NCBI RefSeq assembly: GCF_016595235.1
Contig: NZ_JAENHL010000006.1
Span: 372,001-436,000, forward strand
Origin: Taklimakanibacter albus
Lineage (GTDB): Bacteria > Pseudomonadota > Alphaproteobacteria > Rhizobiales > Aestuariivirgaceae
Length of the DNA stretch: 64,000 nucleotides
Reading direction: 5' to 3'
The position numbers and the translations under genes were made by a program. The notes beneath the pieces were generated by a model. That model searched no databases and had not been told where the DNA came from. It saw nothing but the letters and a program-made list of their open reading frames with translations. This document shows positions 27,628 to 35,239 of the stretch, piece after piece. Numbering within the stretch: position 1 is the first letter of the stretch; every line of letters begins with the position of its first letter.

Positions 27628-28637
27628 GACAGGTCTCCTTCATAAAGTGAGGCGACGACGAGGCAGCAATTGCCGGGCTTCACCCGGCCGGGCTGGCGGC
27701 GGGAATAAAGAATGCCGTCGGCGTGATAATGCAGCGTGTCGGGCGGCCGCGCCGGATCCCACAGGCAATGGATGCGGCCTGCCGCTTCGCCGGCTTTCAC
27801 TTGCCGCCCATTGGCATGGAAGGGTTCGAAGACGCCATCCATCGTCGCATAGACATGTGCCTTGGTGCCGGCGAGGTCCAGGATGCGCCGGTCGCCCCTG
27901 GATTCCGGCTTCGTCGCCTGAGGCAGGACGCCCAGATGCGCCAGCACATTGCGCACGCCGCGGCGGCAGATGGCAAGCCCGTCGAGCGAGACGGTGCCGC
28001 CGCCACCCATCTCCGTGCCGACGGTGACGAGGCCGGCATGGCAGGCGGCCGCCGTCGCGGTGCGCGTATCGCCGTGATTGCTGATGACGACGGCGAGCGG
28101 CGCATCGAAAGCGAGCGCCGCGGCGGCATTGCGCCGGAACAGATCAGGATTATCGGTCGGCTCGACGATGGCGCTGGGCAGGATGTCGAGCGAGGAGCCG
28201 CCGGAATGGAGGTCGATGAAGGCATCGCCGCGCGGGAAGATCTCGCGCGCCATATAGGCCGAGATCTGTTGGGTGATGGTGCCCTTGGGATCGCCCGGGA
28301 AGGTGCGGTTGAAATTGAGCCCGTCGACGGGCGAGGTGCGCCTTCCGGCCATGACCGCATGCACATTGACCGCCGGCATCAGGATAAGGCGGCCCTGGAT
28401 CTCCTTGGGATCGAGATCGCGGATTAATTCGCTGATGGTGATCGGACCTTCATATTCATCGCCGTGATTGCCGCCTTCGATGATCACCGTCGGCCCCTTG
28501 CCATGGGCGATGACACAAAGCGGAATTTGAGTGACGCCCCAGGCATCGTCATGCGGCGAATGCGGGATGCTGACGAAGCCGGTCTGCTTGCCCGGCCGGT
28601 CGAAGTCGATGGTGGTGAAGCCTGAGGCGCCGCTCAT
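27624..28637 (-). CDS. Succinylglutamate desuccinylase/aspartoacylase-family deacylase (DoeB-like)
   Basis: A 337-residue zinc-dependent amidohydrolase of the AstE/AspA family. Zinc ligands are in 'GGNHGDEYEGP' (His, Glu) and 'DLHSGG' (His); 'GLNFNRTFPGD' is the substrate-binding block. The overall pattern is like DoeB, which deacetylates N-acetyl-diaminobutyrate in ectoine breakdown. It overlaps the DUF4432 stop by 4 bp and the dehydratase by 4 bp. No ectoine hydrolase is nearby, so an N-acyl amino acid other than the ectoine intermediate is possible. Confidence 0.85.
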   Translation of the reverse strand: MSGASGFTTIDFDRPGKQTGFVSIPHSPHDDAWGVTQIPLCVIAHGKGPTVIIEGGNHGDEYEGPITISELIRDLDPKEIQGRLILMPAVNVHAVMAGRRTSPVDGLNFNRTFPGDPKGTITQQISAYMAREIFPRGDAFIDLHSGGSSLDILPSAIVEPTDNPDLFRRNAAAALAFDAPLAVVISNHGDTRTATAAACHAGLVTVGTEMGGGGTVSLDGLAICRRGVRNVLAHLGVLPQATKPESRGDRRILDLAGTKAHVYATMDGVFEPFHANGRQVKAGEAAGRIHCLWDPARPPDTLHYHADGILYSRRQPGRVKPGNCCLVVASLYEGDLS

Positions 28638-29734
28638 GATATCCTCTTTCTGATCGTCTCGATCGATTGCTTGAGCTTCCGCGCCTCGTCCGGCGTGAGC
28701 GCGCCGAATTCCATCTCGCAGTGGAATTCCTCCTGCGGCGCCAGCACCTGCACATGACCTTTGGCTTTTTCGGCGGTGTAGCCGTCGGGATCGGCGGTGG
28801 CGGGCAGCATGATGCCCACGGCATCCTGGTCGCCGCTGCGGGTGATCCAGCGCACCCCACGCTTGAGCTCGGACGGGCGATGGCTGACGAAATCGGCCGA
28901 GCCGTCGGGCAGAAGCTGCATCGTATGGGCCCAGCCGGCCTCATCGGTGCGGCAATCGAGCGAGAAGACCAGCTCGGGATTGATCGCTTCCTGGGGGCGG
29001 ATCTGGCGGTGGCGGGCGGGGTCGGCGAGTGTCGCCTCGAGGAGCTTGCGGTAGTCGGGTGAGGGTGTGTAGCCGATCGGCAGATTGGTGCGCAGGCGCA
29101 TGTGCTTGGGATCGTCCGGCACGGTGTCGATAAGCGTAGCATTGTCGATGGGTCGGAAATTGATGTGGCCCAGATACATCAGCTCCATCGGCGCGTGTTT
29201 GAGATTGCGCACGGTCAGCGAAACCTGGAGCCGGCCGCCCTTCACGCCCAGTCTGACGACAGGTTCGGCCAAATAATTATGCGTGAAGGCGACCCGGTGC
29301 CGATAGGATCCGGCGAGCGCCATGAAGGGACCGTTTTCGTCGGCGCCGATGACGAGATTCGCTTCCTGATAGATCGCATTGGGCAGCTCGCCATGCAGCG
29401 GATGTTTGTCGTCGGTTCCGGGATTGCCAATGGCGGTGACGCCGCAATGGATGAAAAAGGCGCCATAGTTCGCGAGATAGTCTTGCGTCGCCACCGGCTC
29501 GTCGAACATCGAGCCCATGGTGAGCCGGCGGCCGAAGAAGCTCGCATCCCAGATCTGCTGGCCATGAAAGGGCAGGAGGTCGATTTGTCCCGCCTCGTTG
29601 GCGAGCGTGAGGCCGGCGACACCGCTGCGATAGCGGAAGGCCGTGGCGGTCATGCCGCCGTGTCGCGCAACCACAGCGGGTGCGGGCGTGAAATGCTCGG
29701 GACGCAAGGGAATGATGACGGGATCAGAGGGCAT
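28634..29734 (-). CDS. DUF4432/aldose 1-epimerase-like protein
   Basis: A 366-residue protein with the beta-sandwich pattern of galactose mutarotase relatives. Recognisable stretches are 'LPFHGQQIWDASFFGRRL', 'GNPGTDDKHPLHGELPN' and 'MYLGHINFRPI', which fit DUF4432. Members often sit in sugar or polyol catabolic operons and carry His residues matching the epimerase active site. It starts after a 189-bp gap from the amidohydrolase and leads a tightly overlapped four-gene downstream run. Function is not established. Confidence 0.78.
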   Translation of the reverse strand: MPSDPVIIPLRPEHFTPAPAVVARHGGMTATAFRYRSGVAGLTLANEAGQIDLLPFHGQQIWDASFFGRRLTMGSMFDEPVATQDYLANYGAFFIHCGVTAIGNPGTDDKHPLHGELPNAIYQEANLVIGADENGPFMALAGSYRHRVAFTHNYLAEPVVRLGVKGGRLQVSLTVRNLKHAPMELMYLGHINFRPIDNATLIDTVPDDPKHMRLRTNLPIGYTPSPDYRKLLEATLADPARHRQIRPQEAINPELVFSLDCRTDEAGWAHTMQLLPDGSADFVSHRPSELKRGVRWITRSGDQDAVGIMLPATADPDGYTAEKAKGHVQVLAPQEEFHCEMEFGALTPDEARKLKQSIETIRKRIS

Positions 29735-29923
29735 GATGTGGCATCGATCTGTTGTGTTGATCCTCTAAATTCCGTCATCCCGACGAAAGTCGGGATCCAT
29801 TGAATTCGTACTCGGCGGGCAGCGCTGCTCGCGTGGACAGGCTTTTGTGGGTCCCGGCTTTCGCCGGGATGACGGTTGAGGGAGTGCGCATCCGTCCTCT
29901 GAACTCTGATTGCGGGAAGCGGA
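29735..29923. other. Intergenic region inside the catabolic operon
   Basis: A 189-bp gap that interrupts an otherwise overlapped leftward gene string. It contains the inverted repeat at 29771-29875. Nothing else is recognisable. The repeat may cause partial termination or mRNA processing between the importer/amidohydrolase part and the DUF4432-SDR part. Confidence 0.5.
29771..29875. repeat. Inverted repeat, CCGTCATCCCGRCGAAAG type
   Basis: The left arm (29771-29798) reads TCCGTCATCCCGACGAAAGT and continues CGGGATCC. The right arm (29847-29875) is the reverse complement with few changes: GTCCCGGCTTTCGCCGGGATGACGG. The spacer is 48 bp. Elements with this core are common between genes in many proteobacterial genomes. 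Each arm also folds on itself. Confidence 0.8.
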
Positions 29924-31405
29924 TCATGCCGTGTTCGGCTTGCGCCGCGCAAGGGTGTTGGGCTCAGCCCTGCAGCCCATGCGGGTAAGCAATGCCATGG
30001 CCGCCTTGTTGGCCTCGCGGAGCAGCTTGCGCTCATCGACGGTGACTAAACGGCCTTCCTGCAGCACCACCCGGCCATTGACGATGACCCAATGGACGGA
30101 TTTCGAACGCGATGAATAAAAGAGATTGCGGATCATGTTGGTGGTCGGGATCAGTTCCGGCCGGTCGAGCGTGTGGATGACGAGATCGGCGCGTTTTCCC
30201 ACTTCGAGCGAGCCGATGCGGCCTTCCATACCGACGGCGCGCGCGCCGGCGCGGGTCGCCATTTCGAGGCCGTCCTCGGCGATGAGATAGGTGCGGTCGC
30301 CATGCGCCTCGCGCGCTGTCAGGACGCTTAAGTTCGCCTGCCGCCAGAGATCGAAATCATTCGACCAGTTGGCCGAGTCGGAGCCGAGCGCGATATTGGC
30401 GCCGCGCCGCCAGAGCTCGGCATGCCGGCCATGAAAGCAGCCGCCATGGCCCCACATCATCGACGCGGCCGGCGCCCAGGCGATGCTGGTGCCTTTGCCG
30501 ATAAGGGCTTCACATTCGGCATCGCTCAGATGATTGGCGTGACCGAATGTGACATTGCGGTCGAGAAAGCCGATCTTTTCGAGATGGAGCAGGGGATCGG
30601 TACCGAAACGTTTGTGATCGGCCTCGGTGTCGGCAGGGCTGTAGGACTGATGCAGGTTGAGGACGACGCCCGCCGCATCGGCGCGCTTCTTGGCTTCCAT
30701 CATCAGTTCTTCGCTGGCGGTGCCGAGACCCAATATCGCGACATGGCCGGTGACGAGCGCTTCCGGGTCTTTGTTGCGGTGGAGCTCGCGGCCCATCATG
30801 GCGAGCGCTTCCTCGCGGGTCTTGGGCGCGCGCTTCAGCACCGGGCGTGCGCGCGCCTGCGCCGCGCAGGCGCTGCAGCCCGTCTCGACCATGCCCTGCG
30901 CGAAGCCTTGCGGCTGGTCCCAGATGAAGGCGTCGCCGATGATGGCGCGGATGCCGACATCCTCGGCCGCGCGCGCTGCGACGGCGGGCGTGAGCACGGT
31001 GCCCGCTTCGAGGAAGCAGGTCGTGCCGTTGCGGATCATCTCCAGGGAGGCCAGCGCGACCGCCAGATACTCCTCCTCGTCATTCACCGTGTTGAAGAAG
31101 ACGCTTTCGAACGTGTCGAAGGCATCCGTCTCGGGCATCTGATCGGGCAACGCGCCGCGGAAGAGCTGGAACGAGGCATGCAGATGGCATTCGACGAAGC
31201 CCGGATGGACGGGAGCACCGGCGGCATCGATGCTGCGGCTGGCGGTGAAGCGTCCGGCAATGTCGGCGTCGTCGCCCACCGCGACGATGCGGCCTTTGTC
31301 GATGGCGATGGCGCCATGTTCGAAAATGCGGGCGGCATCATCCATGGTGATTACATAAGCATGCCGGATCATCAACTCGACAGTCGGGCGAGGGGCTTGG
31401 GTCAT
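29924..31405 (-). CDS. Amidohydrolase-superfamily deaminase
   Basis: A 493-residue metal-dependent hydrolase of the TRZ/ATZ and guanine-deaminase branch. The N-terminal metal motif is 'GFVECHLHAS', a further His is in 'LNLHQSYSP', 'FGHANHLSD' follows, and 'ALGSDSANWSNDFD' carries the catalytic Asp. 'GSLEVGKRADLVI' is the conserved C-terminal barrel strand. Such enzymes deaminate or hydrolyse cyclic amidines, purines, triazines or related rings. The gene overlaps the permease by 4 bp, so its substrate is probably the compound the importer brings in. Confidence 0.87.
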   Translation of the reverse strand: MTQAPRPTVELMIRHAYVITMDDAARIFEHGAIAIDKGRIVAVGDDADIAGRFTASRSIDAAGAPVHPGFVECHLHASFQLFRGALPDQMPETDAFDTFESVFFNTVNDEEEYLAVALASLEMIRNGTTCFLEAGTVLTPAVAARAAEDVGIRAIIGDAFIWDQPQGFAQGMVETGCSACAAQARARPVLKRAPKTREEALAMMGRELHRNKDPEALVTGHVAILGLGTASEELMMEAKKRADAAGVVLNLHQSYSPADTEADHKRFGTDPLLHLEKIGFLDRNVTFGHANHLSDAECEALIGKGTSIAWAPAASMMWGHGGCFHGRHAELWRRGANIALGSDSANWSNDFDLWRQANLSVLTAREAHGDRTYLIAEDGLEMATRAGARAVGMEGRIGSLEVGKRADLVIHTLDRPELIPTTNMIRNLFYSSRSKSVHWVIVNGRVVLQEGRLVTVDERKLLREANKAAMALLTRMGCRAEPNTLARRKPNTA

Positions 31406-32187
31406 GTATTTCTCCGGCCTATGAAATTGGAACCGATTACCAGGCAGACGAGCAGGAACAGCAGCATCGAGGCGAGCGCGTTGATGGAAGGGTCGACGCC
31501 GCGCCGCATCAGGCCCCAGACCAGCACCGGGACGGACTGCTCATTGCCGATATTGAACCAGGTGACGACGAACTCATCGAGCGACAAAGCGGCGGCGAGC
31601 AGGGCGGCGCCGACGATCGAGGGGCGGATCTGCGGGAAGGTGATATCGCGAAAGGTCTGGAAGGACGAGGCGCCGAGATCGCGGGCCGCTTCGAGGGTGG
31701 TGAAATCGAAGGTCTCGAGCCGGGCATTCATCGTCAGCACGACGAAGGGCAGGCTCACCAATACATGGCCGATGGCGGTGTTGCGCAGGCCCTGCGGCAG
31801 GCCAAGCCCATGGAACAGGACGGCGAGCGAGATGCCGATGACGAGGAGCGGCACGACCGCCGGCAGGAGGCTCGCGGCGAGGAGCGCCTGACGCAGACGC
31901 GGCTGCACCAGCTTCATCATGCCGAAGGCGAAGGCCGCGCCCATGAGTCCGGCCCCGATCGCCGCAATGGCGGCGAGGATCAGGCTGTTGGTAAGTGCCT
32001 TGGTGATGAGCGGATTGGCGAAGGCATTCTGATACCAGGCGAGCGTCAGGCCTTCGATGGGCATGGAAAGCCGGGGCGACGTGGTGAAGGAGAACAGCAC
32101 GATCACCACGATCGGCGCATAGAGATAGAGAAGGACGAGGGTGAGGAAGCCGCGCGCCAGCAGGTTCGAGGAGAGAGCCTTCACCAT
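31402..32187 (-). CDS. ABC transporter permease, PotC-like
   Basis: A 261-residue inner-membrane permease of the polyamine/opine/putrescine group with about six hydrophobic segments. The N-terminus has 'LVLLYLYAPIVVIVLFSF', and the EAA loop is 'LEAARDLGASSFQTFRDITFPQI'. It overlaps the start of the amidohydrolase gene by 4 bp and the PotB-like gene by 7 bp. With that gene it forms the channel of an importer for which no ATPase gene is present in the operon. Confidence 0.9.
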   Translation of the reverse strand: MVKALSSNLLARGFLTLVLLYLYAPIVVIVLFSFTTSPRLSMPIEGLTLAWYQNAFANPLITKALTNSLILAAIAAIGAGLMGAAFAFGMMKLVQPRLRQALLAASLLPAVVPLLVIGISLAVLFHGLGLPQGLRNTAIGHVLVSLPFVVLTMNARLETFDFTTLEAARDLGASSFQTFRDITFPQIRPSIVGAALLAAALSLDEFVVTWFNIGNEQSVPVLVWGLMRRGVDPSINALASMLLFLLVCLVIGSNFIGRRNT

Positions 32188-33059
32188 GTCGTCACCCAGC
32201 GGATGAGGCGCATCACCACGAAATAGAGGGTGAGCACGATGCCGATGGTCACGAAGGCGAGGGCCGCGCCGAGCGGCCAGTTCGAGCCGATGCCGCGGAA
32301 CTGATCGGCGATGACATTGCCGATGAGAAGGCTCTGGGTGCCGCCGACCAGGGTCGGGGTCACGAAATCACCGGCGGCAAGCAGGAAGGCGAAGGCGAAG
32401 GCGGTGCGCAAGCCCGGCAGCGCCATCGGCACCAGGATGGTGCGGATGAGGGTGTAAGCGGGGGCGCCGAGATCGCGCGCCGCCTCAAGATAATCGCGCG
32501 AGATATTCGACATCGCCGAATAGATCGGCAGCACCGCCAGCGGCAGCAGGAGGCCGGTGAGGGTGATGACGATGGCGAAATTGCTGTAGATCAGGAATTC
32601 GAGCGGCCGGTCGATGAGGCCCATCCATTGCAAGGTCGAGTTCAGGAGGCCCTGCTTGCCGAGAATGGTGCGCCAGGCATAGATGCGCACCAGATAGCCG
32701 CTGAACAGCGACAGCAGGATGAGCTGCAGAATGACCTGGCCGCGCGTCTCGAAGACGAAACGCATGACATAGGAGACGGCGAAAGCGAGTGGCACCACGA
32801 TGGCCGCGGTGATGAAGCCGACGGTGATGGTGCGCAGGATCAGCACGCGATAGAGGCTGGAGGTGGCGATCTTTTCGTAATTGTCGAAAGTGAGATCGGG
32901 GATCAGCACGAAGCCGTTCGCCCGCCAGAAGCTCAAGACGAACAGCGCCAGCATCGGCACGGCGAAGAAGACGACGTAAAAGAGCGAAGCGGGCAGGAGC
33001 GGGCGCGCCACCACGCCCGCTTCTCCCCAGCGTCCGGTTGTGCCGGTCGTCGCGGTCAT
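32181..33059 (-). CDS. ABC transporter permease, PotB-like
   Basis: A 292-residue permease with about six membrane segments. 'LEAARDLGAPAYTLIRTILVPM' is the EAA loop that docks to the ATPase, and 'TPTLVGGTQSLLIGNVI' is typical of PotB relatives. It is encoded between the binding-protein gene (15-bp gap) and the PotC-like gene. Substrate should match the binding protein, which looks like a cationic or small organic solute type, but this is inference from the family. Confidence 0.9.
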   Translation of the reverse strand: MTATTGTTGRWGEAGVVARPLLPASLFYVVFFAVPMLALFVLSFWRANGFVLIPDLTFDNYEKIATSSLYRVLILRTITVGFITAAIVVPLAFAVSYVMRFVFETRGQVILQLILLSLFSGYLVRIYAWRTILGKQGLLNSTLQWMGLIDRPLEFLIYSNFAIVITLTGLLLPLAVLPIYSAMSNISRDYLEAARDLGAPAYTLIRTILVPMALPGLRTAFAFAFLLAAGDFVTPTLVGGTQSLLIGNVIADQFRGIGSNWPLGAALAFVTIGIVLTLYFVVMRLIRWVTTW

Positions 33060-33074
33060 CCGCGGATCGAAACC

Positions 33075-34232
33075 TCAGGCGACCTTGAATTTCTGCCAGG
33101 CCTCGACCCAGGCGGCGGAGCCGACAATGTCGCCTTCCGGGTTCTGCGGCGGCACGACGATCTGGGTGCCGAGGATGCCGCCGCCGGGCTGGCGCACATT
33201 GTCATAGGGATAGATGTCGCGCACGCTGGCATCGATGAGATCGAAGGCCTTCTCCACCGTGCAGCCCGAGCCCAGCTCCTTGGCCAGCGCCGCATTGCTT
33301 TCGGGCAGCGTGATGAAGTCGATGAAGGCATAGGCATTGTCGACATTGGGCGCGTCGACGGCGAGGGCATAGGCGTCCGACCAGAAGAAGGTGCCGTCCT
33401 TGGCGGGCGAGCCCACCACCAGCTTGACGCCCTTGTCCTTGGCGATCAGCGTCTGATAGGCCCAGCCGCCAATGCCGAGCGAGGCGTCGCCGCGCACCAT
33501 CACGTCGGCCATGTCGCCATGCGAGGCGCCGATGGTGACGACATTGGGCTTCACCTTGAGCATCGCCTCGACGACCTGCTCGAGCTCGGCGGCGGTCAGC
33601 CGGTTCGGCTCCTTCATGCCGAGCGACTTGGCGAAGAGCCAGATATTGCCGAAGGGATCGTCGAGGAGGACGAGCTCGCCCTTATATTTGGGATCGGCGA
33701 AGTCGGTGTATTTCTCTGGCATCGCGTCCCATTTCGCCGGATTGTAGACGCAAGGCTCGTCGCCCCAGATCATCGGGATGCCATAGGTCTTGCCGTCGCG
33801 GGTGAGCCACGGGGCGTCCTTGAAGGCGGGAAAGAGGCCTTGCGCGCTCGGGATGCGGGCCATGTCGAGCGGCTGGAACAATTCCGTATTGGCGGCGAGA
33901 ATGGCACGCTGGAAATCCTTGTTGGGCGTGAGAATGTCCATCGAGCCGCGCCCGCCGGTATTGAAGCGGGTGAGCGCCTCGTCCGCCGCCGACTGGAAGG
34001 AGGCCTGCATCTGGATGTTGTTCTTGGCCAGGAACTCCTTGGCGACATTGCCACCATGCTCGCCGTCCCAGCCGAGGAAATTGAGCGGCCCGCCGAGCTT
34101 CTTTTCTTCCGCCATAGCGGGAGCTCCGAGCACCGTCAGCGTGGCGAGACCCGCCGCGCCCTGGATGAAGCGCCTGCGGCTGACGTCTTCATTGAGCTTC
34201 GATTCGAGGATGTGGCGCAGAAACTCCTTCAT
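33075..34232 (-). CDS. PotD-like solute-binding protein with Tat signal
   Basis: A 385-residue periplasmic binding protein of the spermidine/putrescine/opine class. The N-terminus has a twin-arginine motif, 'SRRRFIQG', then a hydrophobic run and an 'AMA' cleavage site near residue 41, so export in folded form by the Tat pathway is likely. 'LNFLGWDGEHGG' is the first mature strand. It leads the operon behind a perfect 20-bp palindrome. The ligand is unknown. Confidence 0.9.
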   Translation of the reverse strand: MKEFLRHILESKLNEDVSRRRFIQGAAGLATLTVLGAPAMAEEKKLGGPLNFLGWDGEHGGNVAKEFLAKNNIQMQASFQSAADEALTRFNTGGRGSMDILTPNKDFQRAILAANTELFQPLDMARIPSAQGLFPAFKDAPWLTRDGKTYGIPMIWGDEPCVYNPAKWDAMPEKYTDFADPKYKGELVLLDDPFGNIWLFAKSLGMKEPNRLTAAELEQVVEAMLKVKPNVVTIGASHGDMADVMVRGDASLGIGGWAYQTLIAKDKGVKLVVGSPAKDGTFFWSDAYALAVDAPNVDNAYAFIDFITLPESNAALAKELGSGCTVEKAFDLIDASVRDIYPYDNVRQPGGGILGTQIVVPPQNPEGDIVGSAAWVEAWQKFKVA

Positions 34233-34281
34233 GGCGTCTTCTCCCTGTTTTGCCGCCTATGCGGCTTTGTCGTTATTCATT

Positions 34282-34301
34282 TACTTACTTGCAAGTAAGT
34301 A
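34282..34301. promoter_or_regulatory. Perfect 20-bp palindrome, candidate operator
   Basis: TACTTACTTGCAAGTAAGTA is its own reverse complement over all 20 bp. It lies 50-69 bp upstream of the PotD-like start, where a promoter is expected. The shape, with tandem ACTT half-sites, is like operators bound by TetR-family repressors. No TetR gene is in the window, so the regulator must be elsewhere. Confidence 0.6.
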
Positions 34302-34345
34302 TAGTGTCAACGGACTCGGAGGGCCGATGACGCGGGGGCGGCCGC

Positions 34346-35239
34346 TCACTTGCCGGCTAGCTTGTCTTCGATCTCGGTGATTTTCGCGGCCGCGGCTTGG
34401 GCGCGGGCGGCATTGCCGACGTGCACGAAAGCATCGCGGGCCTGCTTGAAAGAGGCGAGCGCGGCCTTGAGGGTGTCCTTGTCGGCGAGCCTCTCGCCCA
34501 GACGACGTTGCACCTCGCCGATCACCTGCTGCGTCTCCGCCCATTTTTGCGGATCGCTGTCGCGTGAGACGACGTCGAGCGTTGCCGTAAAAGCGGCGAG
34601 GGCCGCCTTCAGGCTATCCGTGCCCTTGTCGTGCAATTCCGCTTTGACGAAATAGGTCGCGCCGATGCTCAGCTGTATGGCGGCCCATTCGGATTTGAAC
34701 TTGTCCTTGTCGTAGACCGTGAGGGCGGCGTGCCAGGCGGTCATGGCCTCATCATATTTGTCGAGCTGGCCGCGCAGCGCCAGATAGGCGAAGGCCTCAC
34801 CGAGCCGGTTCTGCAGCGTGGCCCATTCCATTGGCTGGCGCTCCGCCGAATATTCGCTGAGCGCCGCGCGATAGGCGACGACAGCTTCCTCGATCTCCTT
34901 CACGCGCTTGAAGCGGGCACCGGCATCATAAAGGACATTGCCGAGGAGCGCCTGGGTGACGGCCCATTGCTGCGGCGCCTGCTCGCGGCCGGCGAGTTCC
35001 AATGCGCTTCTGTAGAAACCGGCGGCGCGTTGCAGCGCCTCCAGCGTGCCCTGGCGGGCGAGGAGATTCCCGGCATCGATCCTGTGGCGCCAGGCGAGCT
35101 CGATCTCGCCGCGCTGCACGGCCTGATCGGCGGCCTCCGAATGCTGCCGGATTTCCGGGCTGTCAGGCGTGGGCGCCGATTCCTGGGCCACGGCGCCGAT
35201 GGTGCCAAGCAGGAAGAAAGCGAGAGCGGCTAATCTCAT
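34346..35239 (-). CDS. Small secreted TPR protein
   Basis: A 297-residue protein with a signal peptide (MRLAALAFFLLGTIGAVAQ). At least four repeats with a W-A-x-x-Q start, such as 'WATLQNRLGEAFAYLALRG', resemble those of the neighbouring caspase-TPR protein, but there is no caspase domain. Its ATG at 35239 overlaps the stop of that gene by 4 bp (ATGA), so the two are translationally coupled. I reject a longer reading to 35725, which is shadow of the larger gene. A partner, regulator or inhibitor of the caspase-TPR protein is plausible but untested. Confidence 0.88.
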   Translation of the reverse strand: MRLAALAFFLLGTIGAVAQESAPTPDSPEIRQHSEAADQAVQRGEIELAWRHRIDAGNLLARQGTLEALQRAAGFYRSALELAGREQAPQQWAVTQALLGNVLYDAGARFKRVKEIEEAVVAYRAALSEYSAERQPMEWATLQNRLGEAFAYLALRGQLDKYDEAMTAWHAALTVYDKDKFKSEWAAIQLSIGATYFVKAELHDKGTDSLKAALAAFTATLDVVSRDSDPQKWAETQQVIGEVQRRLGERLADKDTLKAALASFKQARDAFVHVGNAARAQAAAAKITEIEDKLAGK

